64,000 nucleotides of DNA from Rhizobium sp. ARZ01 (GCF_014851675.1 NZ_JACVAE010000003.1:310001-374000), one strand, 5' to 3'. Positions 21,574-31,023 are shown, counted from the first letter of the stretch. A program made the numbers and translations. The notes: generated from the letters alone by a model not told the origin.

Positions 21574-23394
21574 ATGAAAACGATACGCCAGAAGATGATC
21601 GCCGTCGGTGTTGTGGTTCTTGCACTGGCTGGAGGCGCTTCCGGCGCCGGCCTTTGGGAATCGGGGCGGCTGTCTCGCAACATCGAGGATGTGCTGCACG
21701 ATGCGCAGGCGCTGCGCAATCAGATGCAGGCCGACATGATGCATGACGCGCTCCGGGCCGATGCGCTTGCCGCCCTTCTTGCGCAGGATCCGTCGAGCGG
21801 CCTCGATGCACAGGCCGTCGCTGCGGATCTCGCAGAACACGCGGCTGTCTTCCGGGAAATGATTGCAGCGAACGAAGCGCTGGTCGTCGATCCGCAAGCC
21901 GCTGCAGTCCTCAAGGACCTCGATGAGCCATTGGCGCGCTACATCAATGGCGCTGAGGCGCTTGTGGGGGCCGCGGCGTCAGACCGCGCAGCGGCGCTTG
22001 CCGCACTTCCCGACTTCATGGAGCAGTTTTCCGTGCTCGAGGAGGCGATGGAAAAGGCAGGCGATGCCATCCAGGCGGTGTCGACGCGCACGCAGGCCGA
22101 TAGCGAGGCGATTTCTGCCATCACTCAACCGGCTTTGAAGGCGGTATTTGTCCTCTCCATCGTTTTTGCGCTCGGCTTGATCGTTGCGATGAGCCGGCTC
22201 GTGACGCTGCCGATCCGCCGTATGTCGGCCGATATGCAGCGTCTGGCAGATGGGGATACGACGATCGAAGTGGCTGGCGTCGGGCGCCGTGACGAGATCG
22301 GACAGATGGCGGCTGCCGTTGCGGTGTTCCGCAATGCGGCAATCGAGAACCGGCGTCTGGAAAAGGAAGCGGAAGCGGCGCGTCAGCAGGCGGAAAGCGA
22401 ACGCTCGCGTTTGGCTGATGAGGCCGAGGCAGCCGCGCAGGCCCGCCTGCGCGAGGCCACGGCCGAACTTGCTGTCGGGCTGCGCCGATTGGCGGAAGGC
22501 GATCTCGCCTTCGATCTTCAGACCCGGCTCGGTGCGGATTTCGAACCCTTGCGCCACGACCTCAATAGCGCGGTCGACAAGCTTGGCACGGCACTGACGA
22601 CGGTAACTCACACAATTGGGCGCGTCGACAAGGGGGCATCGGCCATCTTCGACAACATGCAGGAGTTGTCGCAGCGCACCGAGCGCCAGGCGTCCACGCT
22701 GGAAGAGACGGCCGCGGCCCTTGAGCAGTTGACGGTCAACGTGTCTACGTCTGCGAACCGAGCAGCCGAAGCGCGGACGGTTGCGATTGCGGCCAATGAA
22801 AGCGCCAAGAGCTCCGGCGCGGTCGTGGCTGATGCCGTGCAGGCGATGGGCCGCATCGAGGAATCCTCAAACCGAATCTCCAACATCATCGGCGTCATCG
22901 ACGAGATCGCCTTCCAGACCAATCTTTTGGCGCTCAATGCGGGCGTCGAGGCCGCTCGCGCCGGGGAGGCCGGTCGTGGTTTTGCCGTCGTCGCCCAGGA
23001 GGTGCGTGAGCTGGCGCAGCGTTCGGCGACCGCGGCAAGAGAAATCAAGGATCTCATCCGCAATGCCAGTGCCGAGGTCGACAATGGGGTCGGGCTCGTC
23101 AGCAAGACCGGCGAGGCGCTGCAGACGATCGAAGAGCACATCGTGACCATCAATGCCCACATGGAGGCAATCGCAACCTCGTCGCGTGAACAGTCGAGCG
23201 GGCTTTCGGAAATCAACACGGCCATCGCCCAGCTTGATGAAGTCACGCAACGCAACGCGGCCATGGCTGCCGAAGGCAATGCCGACAGTGCGCGACTTGT
23301 CGAAGAGGCAGGCGAGCTTCGCGAGGCGATCGGTCGCTTCCGCACAGTCGCGTCGGAAACTGCTGTAGATTCGCGTCCTTCCAGGGCGGCCTGA
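21574..23394 (+). CDS. Methyl-accepting chemotaxis protein
   Basis: A 606-residue membrane receptor. A first helix (about 8-28) leads to a ~155-residue, alanine-rich, probably helical periplasmic sensor; a second helix (about 187-210) is followed by HAMP (VTLPIRRMSADMQRL...). The C-terminal ~300 residues are the signalling domain with the hairpin tip RISNIIGVIDEIAFQTNLLALNAGVEAARAGEAGRGFAVVA. ATG 21574 follows GAGGATCGGGGA; an in-frame TTG at 21556 is less likely. There is no C-terminal CheR-docking pentapeptide (it ends with SRPSRAA). The ligand is unknown. Confidence 0.93.
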   Translation: MKTIRQKMIAVGVVVLALAGGASGAGLWESGRLSRNIEDVLHDAQALRNQMQADMMHDALRADALAALLAQDPSSGLDAQAVAADLAEHAAVFREMIAANEALVVDPQAAAVLKDLDEPLARYINGAEALVGAAASDRAAALAALPDFMEQFSVLEEAMEKAGDAIQAVSTRTQADSEAISAITQPALKAVFVLSIVFALGLIVAMSRLVTLPIRRMSADMQRLADGDTTIEVAGVGRRDEIGQMAAAVAVFRNAAIENRRLEKEAEAARQQAESERSRLADEAEAAAQARLREATAELAVGLRRLAEGDLAFDLQTRLGADFEPLRHDLNSAVDKLGTALTTVTHTIGRVDKGASAIFDNMQELSQRTERQASTLEETAAALEQLTVNVSTSANRAAEARTVAIAANESAKSSGAVVADAVQAMGRIEESSNRISNIIGVIDEIAFQTNLLALNAGVEAARAGEAGRGFAVVAQEVRELAQRSATAAREIKDLIRNASAEVDNGVGLVSKTGEALQTIEEHIVTINAHMEAIATSSREQSSGLSEINTAIAQLDEVTQRNAAMAAEGNADSARLVEEAGELREAIGRFRTVASETAVDSRPSRAA

Positions 23395-23412
23395 CGCTCG
23401 CGCGGGGGCGGG

Positions 23413-23561
23413 TTGACTTGACTCGTCGGCCCATTTCCTGTTTAAGCCCCACCATCTGCGACAAGTAAAGACACTTGAAGCCGCCGACCGGGACCCGAGA
23501 AGGTATAAAGAGATCCCGGAGGTCAACACCCGACAGCGCGATGCGCCCTCGGGTGGTTTTT
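23413..23561 (+). promoter_or_regulatory. Attenuator-like leader or small RNA before ffh
   Basis: A possible promoter (CTTGAC at 23417-23422, an 18-base gap, TTTAAG) is followed by two hairpins. The first is GACCGGGA (23486-23493) with TCCCGGAGGTC (23514-23524). The second is a terminator: ACCCGA (23528-23533) / TCGGGT (23549-23554) with an inner GCGC-GAT-GCGC stem and TTTTT at 23557-23561. ACCCGAG (23493-23499), next to the first hairpin, can instead pair perfectly with CTCGGGT (23548-23554), which would break the terminator. ffh starts 74 bases later. This is either a leader that conditionally terminates or an independent small RNA. Confidence 0.5.
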
Positions 23562-23634
23562 GGCTTTGCGTCTTGTTTTTGGCGCGGATAGCACCGACGT
23601 TTCCGTCTCGGACGGAAACCAGAAGGACGAAGCA

Positions 23635-25197
23635 ATGTTTGAAACACTCCAGGACCGCCTTGGCTCCATTCTAAATGGATTGACGGGCCGTGGCGCGCTT
23701 TCCGAGGCGGATGTCTCGGCGGCGCTGCGCGAGGTCCGTCGTGCGCTGCTCGAAGCGGACGTGGCGTTGGAAGTGGTGCGCTCCTTCACTGATGCGGTGC
23801 GGGAAAAGGCCGTCGGCGCAGAAATCCTCAAAAGCATCAAGCCCGGCCAGATGGTCGTCAAGCTCGTGCATGACGAACTGGTCAACATGCTCGGCGCCGA
23901 GGGCGTATCGATCGATCTCAATGCGGCGGCTCCCGTCGTCATCATGATGGTCGGTCTGCAGGGCTCCGGTAAGACGACCACATCGGGCAAGATCGCCAAC
24001 CGGCTGAAGACGCGCGACAAGAAAAAGGTTCTGATGGCCTCGCTCGACACGCGCCGTCCGGCCGCGCAAGAGCAGCTTCGCCAGTTGGGCGTCCAGACCG
24101 GCATCGACACGCTGCCTGTTATCGCCGGCCAGTCACCCACCGATATTGCGGCGCGCGCCGTACAGGCTGCCAAGCTTGGTGGTCATGACGTCGTCATCCT
24201 CGACACCGCCGGCCGTACCCATATCGACGAGCCGCTGATGATCGAAATGGCGGAGATCAAGCGGAAATCCAATCCGCACGAGATCCTGCTCGTCGCCGAC
24301 GCGCTGACCGGTCAGGACGCCGTCAACCTCGCCCGCAATTTTGACGATCGCGTCGGCATCACCGGCCTCGTGCTCACCCGTATGGACGGCGACGGCCGCG
24401 GCGGTGCGGCCCTTTCGATGCGCGCCGTCACCGGCAAGCCGATCAAGCTGATCGGTGTCGGCGAGAAGATGGGCGAGCTGGAGGAATTTCATCCCCGCCG
24501 CGTCGCCGACCGCATCCTCGGCATGGGCGACATCGTCTCGCTCGTCGAAAAGGCGGCGGAGAATATCGATGCCGAGAAGGCGGCCGCGATGGCCGCCAAG
24601 ATGGCCAAGGGCAAATTCGACCTGAACGACCTCGCCGACCAGTTGCGCCAGATGCAGAAGATGGGCGGCATGGGCGGCATCATGGGGCTGATGCCCGGCA
24701 TGGCCGGCATGAAGGACAAGATGTCTGCGGCCGGCCTCGACGACAAGCTCTTCGGTCGCCAGATCGCCATCATCAACTCGATGACCAAGGCCGAACGCGC
24801 CAATCCGGACCTGCTCAAGCATTCGCGCAAGAAGCGCATCGCCGCCGGCTCCGGCACCGATGCCGCCGACATCAACAAGCTTCTGAAGATGCACCGCCAG
24901 ATGGCGGACATGATGAAGATGATGGGCGGCAAGAAGGGCGGTGGCATGATGAAGCAGATGATGGGCGGCCTGGCCAATAAGATGGGTCTGGGCGGCCTCG
25001 GCGGCGGCATGCCCGATCTGTCGAGCATGGATCCCAAGCAACTTGAAGCGTTAGCCAAGCAGGCGGAAGCCGCCGGCCTGAAGCCGGGCGGCGGAATGCC
25101 GGGCCTTGGCGGCGGCGGTCTTCCGGGTCTTGGCGGGGCGAAGCTGCCCGGCCTTGGCGGGTTCCCGGGCCTTCCCGGCCTGCCGAAGAAGAAGTGA
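23635..25197 (+). CDS. ffh: Signal recognition particle protein Ffh
   Basis: A 520-residue SRP GTPase. NG domain: GLQGSGKTTTSGKIA, DTRRPAAQEQL, DTAGRTHID, TRMDGDGRGGAAL. The methionine-rich M domain (about 300-430) includes LRQMQKMGGMGGIMGLMPGM and the RNA-binding SMTKAERANPDLL...SRKKRIAAGSGT. It binds signal sequences with SRP RNA and meets FtsY. After the M domain come a Met/Gly-rich stretch and a tail of P-G-L-G-G repeats ending in KKK. ATG 23635 is behind AGAAGGA; open frame upstream overlaps the terminator-like element and is not used. Confidence 0.96.
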   Translation: MFETLQDRLGSILNGLTGRGALSEADVSAALREVRRALLEADVALEVVRSFTDAVREKAVGAEILKSIKPGQMVVKLVHDELVNMLGAEGVSIDLNAAAPVVIMMVGLQGSGKTTTSGKIANRLKTRDKKKVLMASLDTRRPAAQEQLRQLGVQTGIDTLPVIAGQSPTDIAARAVQAAKLGGHDVVILDTAGRTHIDEPLMIEMAEIKRKSNPHEILLVADALTGQDAVNLARNFDDRVGITGLVLTRMDGDGRGGAALSMRAVTGKPIKLIGVGEKMGELEEFHPRRVADRILGMGDIVSLVEKAAENIDAEKAAAMAAKMAKGKFDLNDLADQLRQMQKMGGMGGIMGLMPGMAGMKDKMSAAGLDDKLFGRQIAIINSMTKAERANPDLLKHSRKKRIAAGSGTDAADINKLLKMHRQMADMMKMMGGKKGGGMMKQMMGGLANKMGLGGLGGGMPDLSSMDPKQLEALAKQAEAAGLKPGGGMPGLGGGGLPGLGGAKLPGLGGFPGLPGLPKKK

Positions 25198-25207
25198 GGT
25201 AGCGGCG

Positions 25208-25531
25208 ATGATCGATCCGGAAATCAAGAAGCAGTTGGCCGAATACCGCCAGTCGATCGACAACATCGATGCTGCCCTGGTCCACATCCTGGCCGAGCGC
25301 TTTCGCTGCACCAAGGCGGTCGGCGTTCTCAAGGCCACCCACGATTTGCCGCCGGCCGATCCGGCGCGCGAGGAATACCAGATCGAACGCCTCCGCCGCC
25401 TGGCGAAGGACGCCAATCTGGATCCGGATTTCGCGGAGAAGTTCCTGAACTTCATCATCCGCGAGGTGATCCGGCATCATGAAGCCATCGCCGCCGATTA
25501 CAGCGGCTCGAACAATCAGCATACCGCTTGA
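25208..25531 (+). CDS. Chorismate mutase (AroQ type)
   Basis: A 107-residue, all-helical AroQ-class chorismate mutase, turning chorismate into prephenate for Phe and Tyr. Landmarks: YRQSIDNIDAALVHILAERFRCTKAVGVLK and DPAREEYQIERLRRLAKDANLD; active-site Arg and Lys are present. No dehydratase domain and no signal peptide, so it is a free cytoplasmic mutase. It starts 10 bases after ffh, and GAGG lies at the ffh stop. Confidence 0.9.
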   Translation: MIDPEIKKQLAEYRQSIDNIDAALVHILAERFRCTKAVGVLKATHDLPPADPAREEYQIERLRRLAKDANLDPDFAEKFLNFIIREVIRHHEAIAADYSGSNNQHTA

Positions 25532-25567
25532 AAGAAGCGGCCAGTCATATCCCGAAGGAGAAATGAA

Positions 25568-25933
25568 ATGTCCCTGAAGATCCGTCTCGCCCGTGGTGGT
25601 TCCAAGAAGCGCCCGTACTACCAGATCGTCGTTGCTGATGCGCGTAGCCCGCGCGACGGCCGCTTCCTCGACCGCGTTGGTGCCTGGAATCCGATGCTTG
25701 CCAAGGACGACGCCAAGCGCGTTGAGCTCAATGAAGAGCGCATCAAGGAATGGCTCGCCAAGGGCGCCCAGCCGACCGACCGCGTCCTGCGCTTCCTGAA
25801 CGAAGCCGGCCTTGCCAAGCGTGACGCCCGCAACAACCCGGAAAAGGCAAAGCCGGGCAAGAAGGCGCTGGAGCGCGTTGCCGAGAAGAAGCAGAAGGCT
25901 GAAGACGCCGCTGCTGCCGCTGCCGCCGAGTAA
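25568..25933 (+). CDS. rpsP: 30S ribosomal protein S16
   Basis: A 121-residue S16 ([41 protein letters not shown] in pieces), with the lysine/alanine-rich C-terminal extension usual in alphaproteobacteria. AAGGAGAAATGA precedes ATG 25568. A terminator follows. Confidence 0.97.
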   Translation: MSLKIRLARGGSKKRPYYQIVVADARSPRDGRFLDRVGAWNPMLAKDDAKRVELNEERIKEWLAKGAQPTDRVLRFLNEAGLAKRDARNNPEKAKPGKKALERVAEKKQKAEDAAAAAAAE

Positions 25934-25956
25934 ATTTCGGGCAGTTTGGTTTCTGG

Positions 25957-25985
25957 CGGGCGGCGTGTCTCATGCCGCCCGTTTT
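25957..25985 (+). terminator. Rho-independent terminator after rpsP
   Basis: CGGGCGGC (25957-25964) pairs with GCCGCCCG (25974-25981), followed by TTTTCGTTT. It suggests rimM-trmD has a separate promoter or depends on read-through. Confidence 0.9.
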
Positions 25986-26094
25986 CGTTTGAAGCCTCGC
26001 TCCGTGGCGCGTACCTTCGCATCACTACGGAAACATCCTTCATCTGCGTACGGTCCTTCCTCTGAAGATGAATCGACGCAACTGGACCGGATTC

Positions 26095-26667
26095 ATGAGT
26101 AAATTGGAAAACCCCGTATTGGTGGGCACGGTCGGCGCTGCGCAGGGCTTGCGCGGCGAGGTCCGCGTCAAGGCGTACACGCACGATCCGGCCTCGCTCG
26201 GCGACTACGGAAACCTCCACAGTGAGGATGGCCGGGTGTTCGAGGTGCTGGAGATCCGCGAGGCGAAGAACATGGCCGTGGTCCGGTTCCGCGGCATCAA
26301 CGACCGCAACGCCGCCGAGGCCCTGAAGGGGCTGGACCTCTTCATCGAGCGCGACAAGCTGCCGGATGAGGAGCTTGATGACGACGAGTTCTTCTACGCC
26401 GATCTCGAAGGCCTCGAGGCAGTCGATGCGACAGGTCGCAGTCATGGCACGGTCACCGGTATCTTCGATTTCGGCGCTGGCGACCTTCTAGAACTGAAGG
26501 GGCCGGGAAAGCGGCCGGTGCTAATTCCCTTTTCCGAGGCTGCCGTCGTGGAGATCGACTTCGAAAATGGTCGCCTGCTGATCGATCCGGTCGCTGCCGG
26601 CATCGAGGGTGGCGACGAGGACGGTCCGGGCAGCCGGCGCCGCCGCCCGCCGCAGGAAGGGGAATGA
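26095..26667 (+). CDS. rimM: Ribosome maturation factor RimM
   Basis: A 190-residue RimM with an N-terminal beta-barrel ([23 protein letters not shown]) and a PRC-barrel ([25 protein letters not shown]...[13 protein letters not shown]). It binds S19 during 30S head assembly; the short disordered tail is Arg/Pro rich. Start choice: ATG 26095 gives M-S-K-L-E-N-P, as in other rhizobia; ATG 26068 would add nine atypical residues. It is one base from trmD. Confidence 0.92.
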   Translation: MSKLENPVLVGTVGAAQGLRGEVRVKAYTHDPASLGDYGNLHSEDGRVFEVLEIREAKNMAVVRFRGINDRNAAEALKGLDLFIERDKLPDEELDDDEFFYADLEGLEAVDATGRSHGTVTGIFDFGAGDLLELKGPGKRPVLIPFSEAAVVEIDFENGRLLIDPVAAGIEGGDEDGPGSRRRRPPQEGE

Positions 26668-26668
26668 C

Positions 26669-27367
26669 GTGGCATTCCGCGCCACCATCCTGACGCTCTA
26701 CCCGGAAATGTTCCCGGGCTTTCTCGGCCAGTCGCTGTCGGGCAAGGCGCTTTCACGCGATGACTGGTCATTGGAAACCGTGCAGATCCGCGATTTCGCC
26801 ACCGATCGCCACCGCACGGTCGACGACACCCCAGCCGGTGGTGGCGCGGGTATGGTGCTAAAGCCCGATGTGTTGGCGCGTGCCATCGATCATGCCGCGC
26901 CGGAGAGCGACACACGCCCCCGTCTGCTGATGAGCCCGCGGGGGCGACCGCTGACGCAGGAGCGCGTTCGCGAGCTGGCTGCCGGCGAGGGTGTGGTCAT
27001 TGTCTGCGGCCGCTTCGAGGGTGTTGACCAGCGCGTGATCGATGGGCGCGGCCTCGAGGAGGTCTCGATCGGCGACTATATCCTTTCGGGTGGCGAGCCG
27101 GCGGCGATGATCCTGCTCGATGCGATTGTGCGAATTCGGCCCGGCGTGATGGGCAATGCGCTTTCCGGCGTGCACGAGAGCTTCGAGGGCGGCCTTCTGG
27201 AACATCCGCACTATACCCGCCCGCAAGTCTGGGAAGGACGGGAGGTCCCTGCCGTGCTCGCTTCCGGCCATCACGGCGAGATCGAGAAATGGCGCATGGC
27301 GGAGGCGCGCAGGCTGACTGAGGAACGTCGTCCGGACCTTTTGGCCACTCAGCCCGTGGCGAAGTAG
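26669..27367 (+). CDS. trmD: tRNA (guanine37-N1)-methyltransferase TrmD
   Basis: A 232-residue SPOUT methyltransferase. The SAM-binding knot is visible in [16 protein letters not shown] and [17 protein letters not shown], and the substrate-gating [11 protein letters not shown] is present. It makes m1G37, preventing +1 frameshifting. The GTG start (26669-26671) lies one base after the rimM stop with GGAAGGGGA just before. Its 3' end overlaps the converging TSUP gene by 19 bases. Confidence 0.95.
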   Translation: MAFRATILTLYPEMFPGFLGQSLSGKALSRDDWSLETVQIRDFATDRHRTVDDTPAGGGAGMVLKPDVLARAIDHAAPESDTRPRLLMSPRGRPLTQERVRELAAGEGVVIVCGRFEGVDQRVIDGRGLEEVSIGDYILSGGEPAAMILLDAIVRIRPGVMGNALSGVHESFEGGLLEHPHYTRPQVWEGREVPAVLASGHHGEIEKWRMAEARRLTEERRPDLLATQPVAK

Positions 27368-28095
27368 TAGATCGTCAGCATTCCCCCGACAGCCACGACC
27401 AACGCCCGGATCACGTTCTGTGGCACGCGGCGGGCTACCCAGACGCCGGAATAGCCACCGATCGCACCGGCCGGGATCATTACCGCAGCCTGTGGCCAAG
27501 CGACCACGTCGCCACTGGTAAAGACGATGATCGCAACGGCGGCGATCAGCATGGCGAGAAAATTCTTCAGAGCATTGAGCTTGTGATAGTCGCCGCCCTT
27601 GGAAAGGCCGAGGACGGCAAGCGTCATGATCCCCTGGCCCGCACCGAAAAAGCCTCCATAGATCGAGGTGGCGAACTGGCCGAAGAGGCCGAGCGGTCCG
27701 AGCGGCTGCTCGGCATGCAAGTGCTTCGGCCGCAGCAGCGGACCGGCTGCGAAGATCGCGGTCGCGACAAGCAGCAGCCAGGGCACCAGCGCGCGAAAAC
27801 CGGGGTTCGACATGGAGATCAACAGCAGCGAGCCCCCGACGCCGCCGATCAGCGAGAGAACGCCGACCTTGAGTGCTTCCTTCCAATCGGAACGGATTTC
27901 GCGCCAGTAGGCCATGGCCGACGTGACGTAGCCGGGGAACTGCGTGATCGAGGAGGTGGCGTTGGCGACGATCGGCGGCAGGCCGATCAACGTCATGGCG
28001 CCGAAAGTGAGAAAGGTGCCGCCGCCTGCAATCGCATTGACGACACCAGACAGAAATCCGGCAACGAACAGGAACGCGGCATCGACAAACGACAT
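27349..28095 (-). CDS. TSUP/TauE-SafE family membrane permease
   Basis: A 248-residue membrane protein with seven or eight predicted helices and the two TSUP half-repeats ([54 protein letters not shown]). Members move sulfite, sulfoacetate, sulfonates or other organic anions; the substrate here is unknown. ATG 28095 with GAGGGGG before it is preferred to upstream in-frame starts. Confidence 0.88.
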   Translation of the reverse strand: MSFVDAAFLFVAGFLSGVVNAIAGGGTFLTFGAMTLIGLPPIVANATSSITQFPGYVTSAMAYWREIRSDWKEALKVGVLSLIGGVGGSLLLISMSNPGFRALVPWLLLVATAIFAAGPLLRPKHLHAEQPLGPLGLFGQFATSIYGGFFGAGQGIMTLAVLGLSKGGDYHKLNALKNFLAMLIAAVAIIVFTSGDVVAWPQAAVMIPAGAIGGYSGVWVARRVPQNVIRALVVAVGGMLTIYYFATG

Positions 28096-28390
28096 ACTAC
28101 CCCCTCGGGCGACCTCCCCCGGCCGCCAGCTGACGGATCGGCTGATATCGTTGGTAAAGGCGCTCGGCAATCCCTGCTATCGGAAAAGGCGCTTTCTCGC
28201 TTTGGCGGGGATGACAAGCGCTGTCGATTGGTGTATTGGCCGGCACGGTTTTGGGATAATCCCGGAAAGCCGCAAAGCAAAGAATGGCGAATCCGCTCCT
28301 GTCCGGCAACGGACAAATCTCCGAGATCTTAATCGAAGGGGAGAAGGTCGAGCGCTCTGGCTGTTTCAGAAGAACGTAAAGGTTAGACCG
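28096..28390. promoter_or_regulatory. Divergent promoter region of the TSUP gene and rplS
   Basis: A 295-base gap with no gene that I can support. A small dyad GGGATAATCCC (28253-28263) is the only clear structure. Confidence 0.4.
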
Positions 28391-28909
28391 ATGAACATCA
28401 TCCAGCAGCTCGAGGCCGAACAGGCCGCCAAGATCGAAGCCAAGCGCAAGCTTCCGGAATTCTCCCCGGGCGACACCCTGCGCGTCAATGTCCGCGTGAC
28501 GGAAGGCAGCCGTACCCGCGTTCAGGCCTACGAAGGCGTTTGCATCGCCCGTTCCGGCGGCGGCATCAACGAGAGCTTCACCGTCCGCAAGATTTCCTAC
28601 GGCGAAGGCGTCGAGCGCGTATTCCCCATTTATTCCCCGATCGTCGAGAGCGTGGAAGTCGTTCGCCGCGGTAAGGTTCGCCGCGCGAAGCTCTACTATC
28701 TGCGTGATCGTCGCGGCAAGTCGGCTCGTATCGTCGAGAACACCGGTACCCGCGCCCGCAAGCTGAACGACGCCGAGCGCGCGGCGATTGCCGAGGAAAA
28801 GGCACGTCTGGAAGCCGAGAAGGTAGCAGCCGCTCAGGCGCTCGCCGCTGAAAAGGCAGCAGCAGAAGCCGCCGAAGCTGCAAAGGCAGCGGAAACCGCA
28901 GCCGAATAA
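28391..28909 (+). CDS. rplS: 50S ribosomal protein L19
   Basis: A 172-residue L19. The first ~120 residues are the conserved domain ([29 protein letters not shown]...[32 protein letters not shown]). The last ~45 are an Ala/Glu/Lys helix-like extension ([20 protein letters not shown]...), not found in E. coli L19 but usual in rhizobia. L19 sits at the 30S-50S interface. A terminator follows. Confidence 0.97.
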   Translation: MNIIQQLEAEQAAKIEAKRKLPEFSPGDTLRVNVRVTEGSRTRVQAYEGVCIARSGGGINESFTVRKISYGEGVERVFPIYSPIVESVEVVRRGKVRRAKLYYLRDRRGKSARIVENTGTRARKLNDAERAAIAEEKARLEAEKVAAAQALAAEKAAAEAAEAAKAAETAAE

Positions 28910-28929
28910 GGGTTGCGAACAGATATTTG

Positions 28930-28963
28930 AAAAAGCCGTCGGGAGCGATCCCGGCGGCTTTTT
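28930..28963 (+). terminator. Rho-independent terminator after rplS
   Basis: AAAAAGCCG and CGGCTTTTT flank an inner CGGGAGCGATCCCG stem; the T run is at 28959-28963. The A run on the other side makes it potentially bidirectional. Confidence 0.92.
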
Positions 28964-29151
28964 CGTGTTGCCGGGACAATTGTCCTTAAAGGGTCGAATT
29001 TTTGGTCGCTGTGTCTAGCAATCACCCATGGTCGAACGGCAACCGTTGCGGACAGGAATTATCTGATGCACCCGAAATCTGGCATGATCTCGCTTGCCAG
29101 CGCCGATCGATCTATGACAGGTTTCGCTCGCCACAATTCAGGAGAATTCCT

Positions 29152-29949
29152 ATGCTGTTCCGCCGCACCGTTCTCGCCGGGCTCTCCGCCCTTGCTCTGA
29201 TGCCGCTGACTGCTGCCGCAGCCGACCTGCCCGATCTCGGAGGAAAGACGGTCGTTGTCGTCACCGAGAACGCCTATCCGCCGCTGCAGTTCGTTGACCC
29301 GAAGACTGGTGAGCAGATCGGCTGGGAATACGATGCGATGAACGAGATCGCCAAGCGCTTGAACTTCAAGGTCGAGTACCAGAACACCAGCTGGGACGCG
29401 ATGATCCAGGCGGTTCATGACGGTCAGTACCAGATCGGCATGACGGGCATCACCATCAAGGACGATCGCAAGGAAAAGGTCGATTTCTCCGATCCCTATA
29501 TGCGTTCACAGCAGTTCATGCTGGTGCGCGCCGACGAGAACCGCTTCACCGACGCCAAGACCTTCGGTGCCTTTGCTGACGGTCTGATCGCTGCGCAGCC
29601 CGGCACCTCGCCCTTCTACACGGCCGTCTACGAAATTCTTGATGGGAACGAGCAGAACCCGCGCATCAAGCTGTTCGAGACCTTCGGGGCAACGGTGCAG
29701 GCGCTCAAGGCTGGTGATGTCGATCTGGTTCTCACCGACAGCGTCGCAGCCAAGGGCTATGTCGATGCCTCCGAAGGCAAGCTGAAGGTCATCGGCGAGC
29801 CGCTCGGCACCGAGGATTTCGGCTTCATCTATCCGAAGGGCTCCGACCTTGTTGCACCGATCAACGCCGCGATCGCCGCGCTGAAGGCGGATGGTACGCT
29901 GGACGCGCTGAACAAGAAGTGGTTCCTCGACTACAAGATGGGGCAGTAA
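29152..29949 (+). CDS. Polar amino-acid ABC transporter, substrate-binding protein
   Basis: A 265-residue SBP_bac_3 family periplasmic protein with a signal peptide ([21 protein letters not shown], cut about residue 25). Mature landmarks: [34 protein letters not shown] and [18 protein letters not shown] at 29140-29144 sets ATG 29152. A permease follows after 9 bases, but no ATPase gene does. Confidence 0.92.
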   Translation: MLFRRTVLAGLSALALMPLTAAAADLPDLGGKTVVVVTENAYPPLQFVDPKTGEQIGWEYDAMNEIAKRLNFKVEYQNTSWDAMIQAVHDGQYQIGMTGITIKDDRKEKVDFSDPYMRSQQFMLVRADENRFTDAKTFGAFADGLIAAQPGTSPFYTAVYEILDGNEQNPRIKLFETFGATVQALKAGDVDLVLTDSVAAKGYVDASEGKLKVIGEPLGTEDFGFIYPKGSDLVAPINAAIAALKADGTLDALNKKWFLDYKMGQ

Positions 29950-29958
29950 GCGCTACCG

Positions 29959-30780
29959 ATGCCATCCGCATCTCCCCGTCCGGGAACAACGCAGGGCGAC
30001 TATCCTTGGTGGTTGGTCGCCCTTGTCGCGATCGGCCTTGCCATCGCCGTCGTCATCGCGGCCAACGATATCTACGCCCAGGTCTTCGGCGTCATCCTGA
30101 AAGGCCTGTGGGTCACGATCTTTGTCACCATCGTCGGCTTTACGCTCGCCACGCTTTTGGGGCTCGGCGTGGCGTTGCTCGGCCTCTCCGATAGTAAATT
30201 GCTGCGCCAGATCGCCCGCTTCTACACCGAGGTGATCCGTGGTGTGCCGATCCTGGTGCTGCTCTTCTACATCGCCTTTGTCGGCGCGCCGGCCTTCGTC
30301 GCACTGGCGAATTTCATCATCGCGCCGCTCGTCGCTGCCGGTTACATGGAGCCGCTTCTCGTGCGCGACGTGTCGCTGATGTGGCGGGCGATCATCGCGC
30401 TGATGATCGGCTATTCCGCCTTCATTGGCGAGGTCTTTCGCGCTGGCATCCAGTCGGTGGACAAGGGACAGATCGAGGCGGCCAAGGCGCTGGGCCTGTC
30501 GCGCTATCAGCGCTTCCGTCTCGTGGTCTTTCCGCAGGCGATCCGGGTGATCCTGCCGCCGCTCGGCAACGATTTCGTCGCCATGGTCAAGGATTCCTCG
30601 CTCGTCTCCGTTCTCGGCGTCTCCGATATCACGCAGATGGCGAAGGTTTACGCTTCCGGTTCGTTCCGCTTCTTCGAGACCTATTCGATCGTCGCCTATG
30701 TCTATTTGATCCTGACGATCGGGCTCTCGCTGGCACTGCGCGGACTGGAGAGGCGGCTGCGCCGGGGCGTCGAGCGCTAA
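29959..30780 (+). CDS. Polar amino-acid ABC transporter, permease
   Basis: A 273-residue HisM/ArtQ-like permease with about five or six helices. The EAA loop that contacts the ATPase reads IEAAKALGLSRYQRFRLVVFPQAIRVILPP; RFYTEVIRGVPILVLLFYIAF is typical of the family. It pairs with the preceding binding protein; the ATPase must be encoded elsewhere or shared. Confidence 0.92.
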   Translation: MPSASPRPGTTQGDYPWWLVALVAIGLAIAVVIAANDIYAQVFGVILKGLWVTIFVTIVGFTLATLLGLGVALLGLSDSKLLRQIARFYTEVIRGVPILVLLFYIAFVGAPAFVALANFIIAPLVAAGYMEPLLVRDVSLMWRAIIALMIGYSAFIGEVFRAGIQSVDKGQIEAAKALGLSRYQRFRLVVFPQAIRVILPPLGNDFVAMVKDSSLVSVLGVSDITQMAKVYASGSFRFFETYSIVAYVYLILTIGLSLALRGLERRLRRGVER

Positions 30781-30935
30781 CACCGGCGAATCTCACCGAT
30801 TGCCGGGCGATCGAAAAATTGCTATGTGCGGCGCATGGAATCCAAGTTCGCATGCATTGGTGCGCATATCGTCGTACTGCAGGACCACAAGCGCCTGCCG
30901 GTACGTTTCTTCGCGCGTGTGTGCGGGGCGCTCAC

Positions 30936-30974
30936 GAGCCGCCTAGCCTGATCCGTAACGGATCCTAGCGGCTC
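30936..30974 (+). promoter_or_regulatory. Strong hairpin in the leuC leader
   Basis: GAGCCGCCTAG...GATCCG-TAA-CGGATC...CTAGCGGCTC fold into a nearly continuous ~16-bp hairpin, 50 bases before leuC. There is no T tract. Two overlapping short frames (30835-30951 and 30852-30968) stop inside it. It may end the upstream permease message or form a leuC leader control element; neither is shown. Confidence 0.45.
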
Positions 30975-31023
30975 CTGCCGCAAATCGCTTTCCATTTCCA
31001 TCGCATCAACCGGATGAAGAGCC

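Noticed and set aside
23413..23561. SRP 4.5S RNA next to ffh
   Set aside because: The conserved SRP RNA core (GGTC..GGAAGCAG-like helix 8) is not present; the sequence looks like a leader instead.
30852..30968. Classical leucine attenuator peptide before leuC
   Set aside because: There is no run of leucine codons and the hairpin lacks a T tract; kept only as a question.
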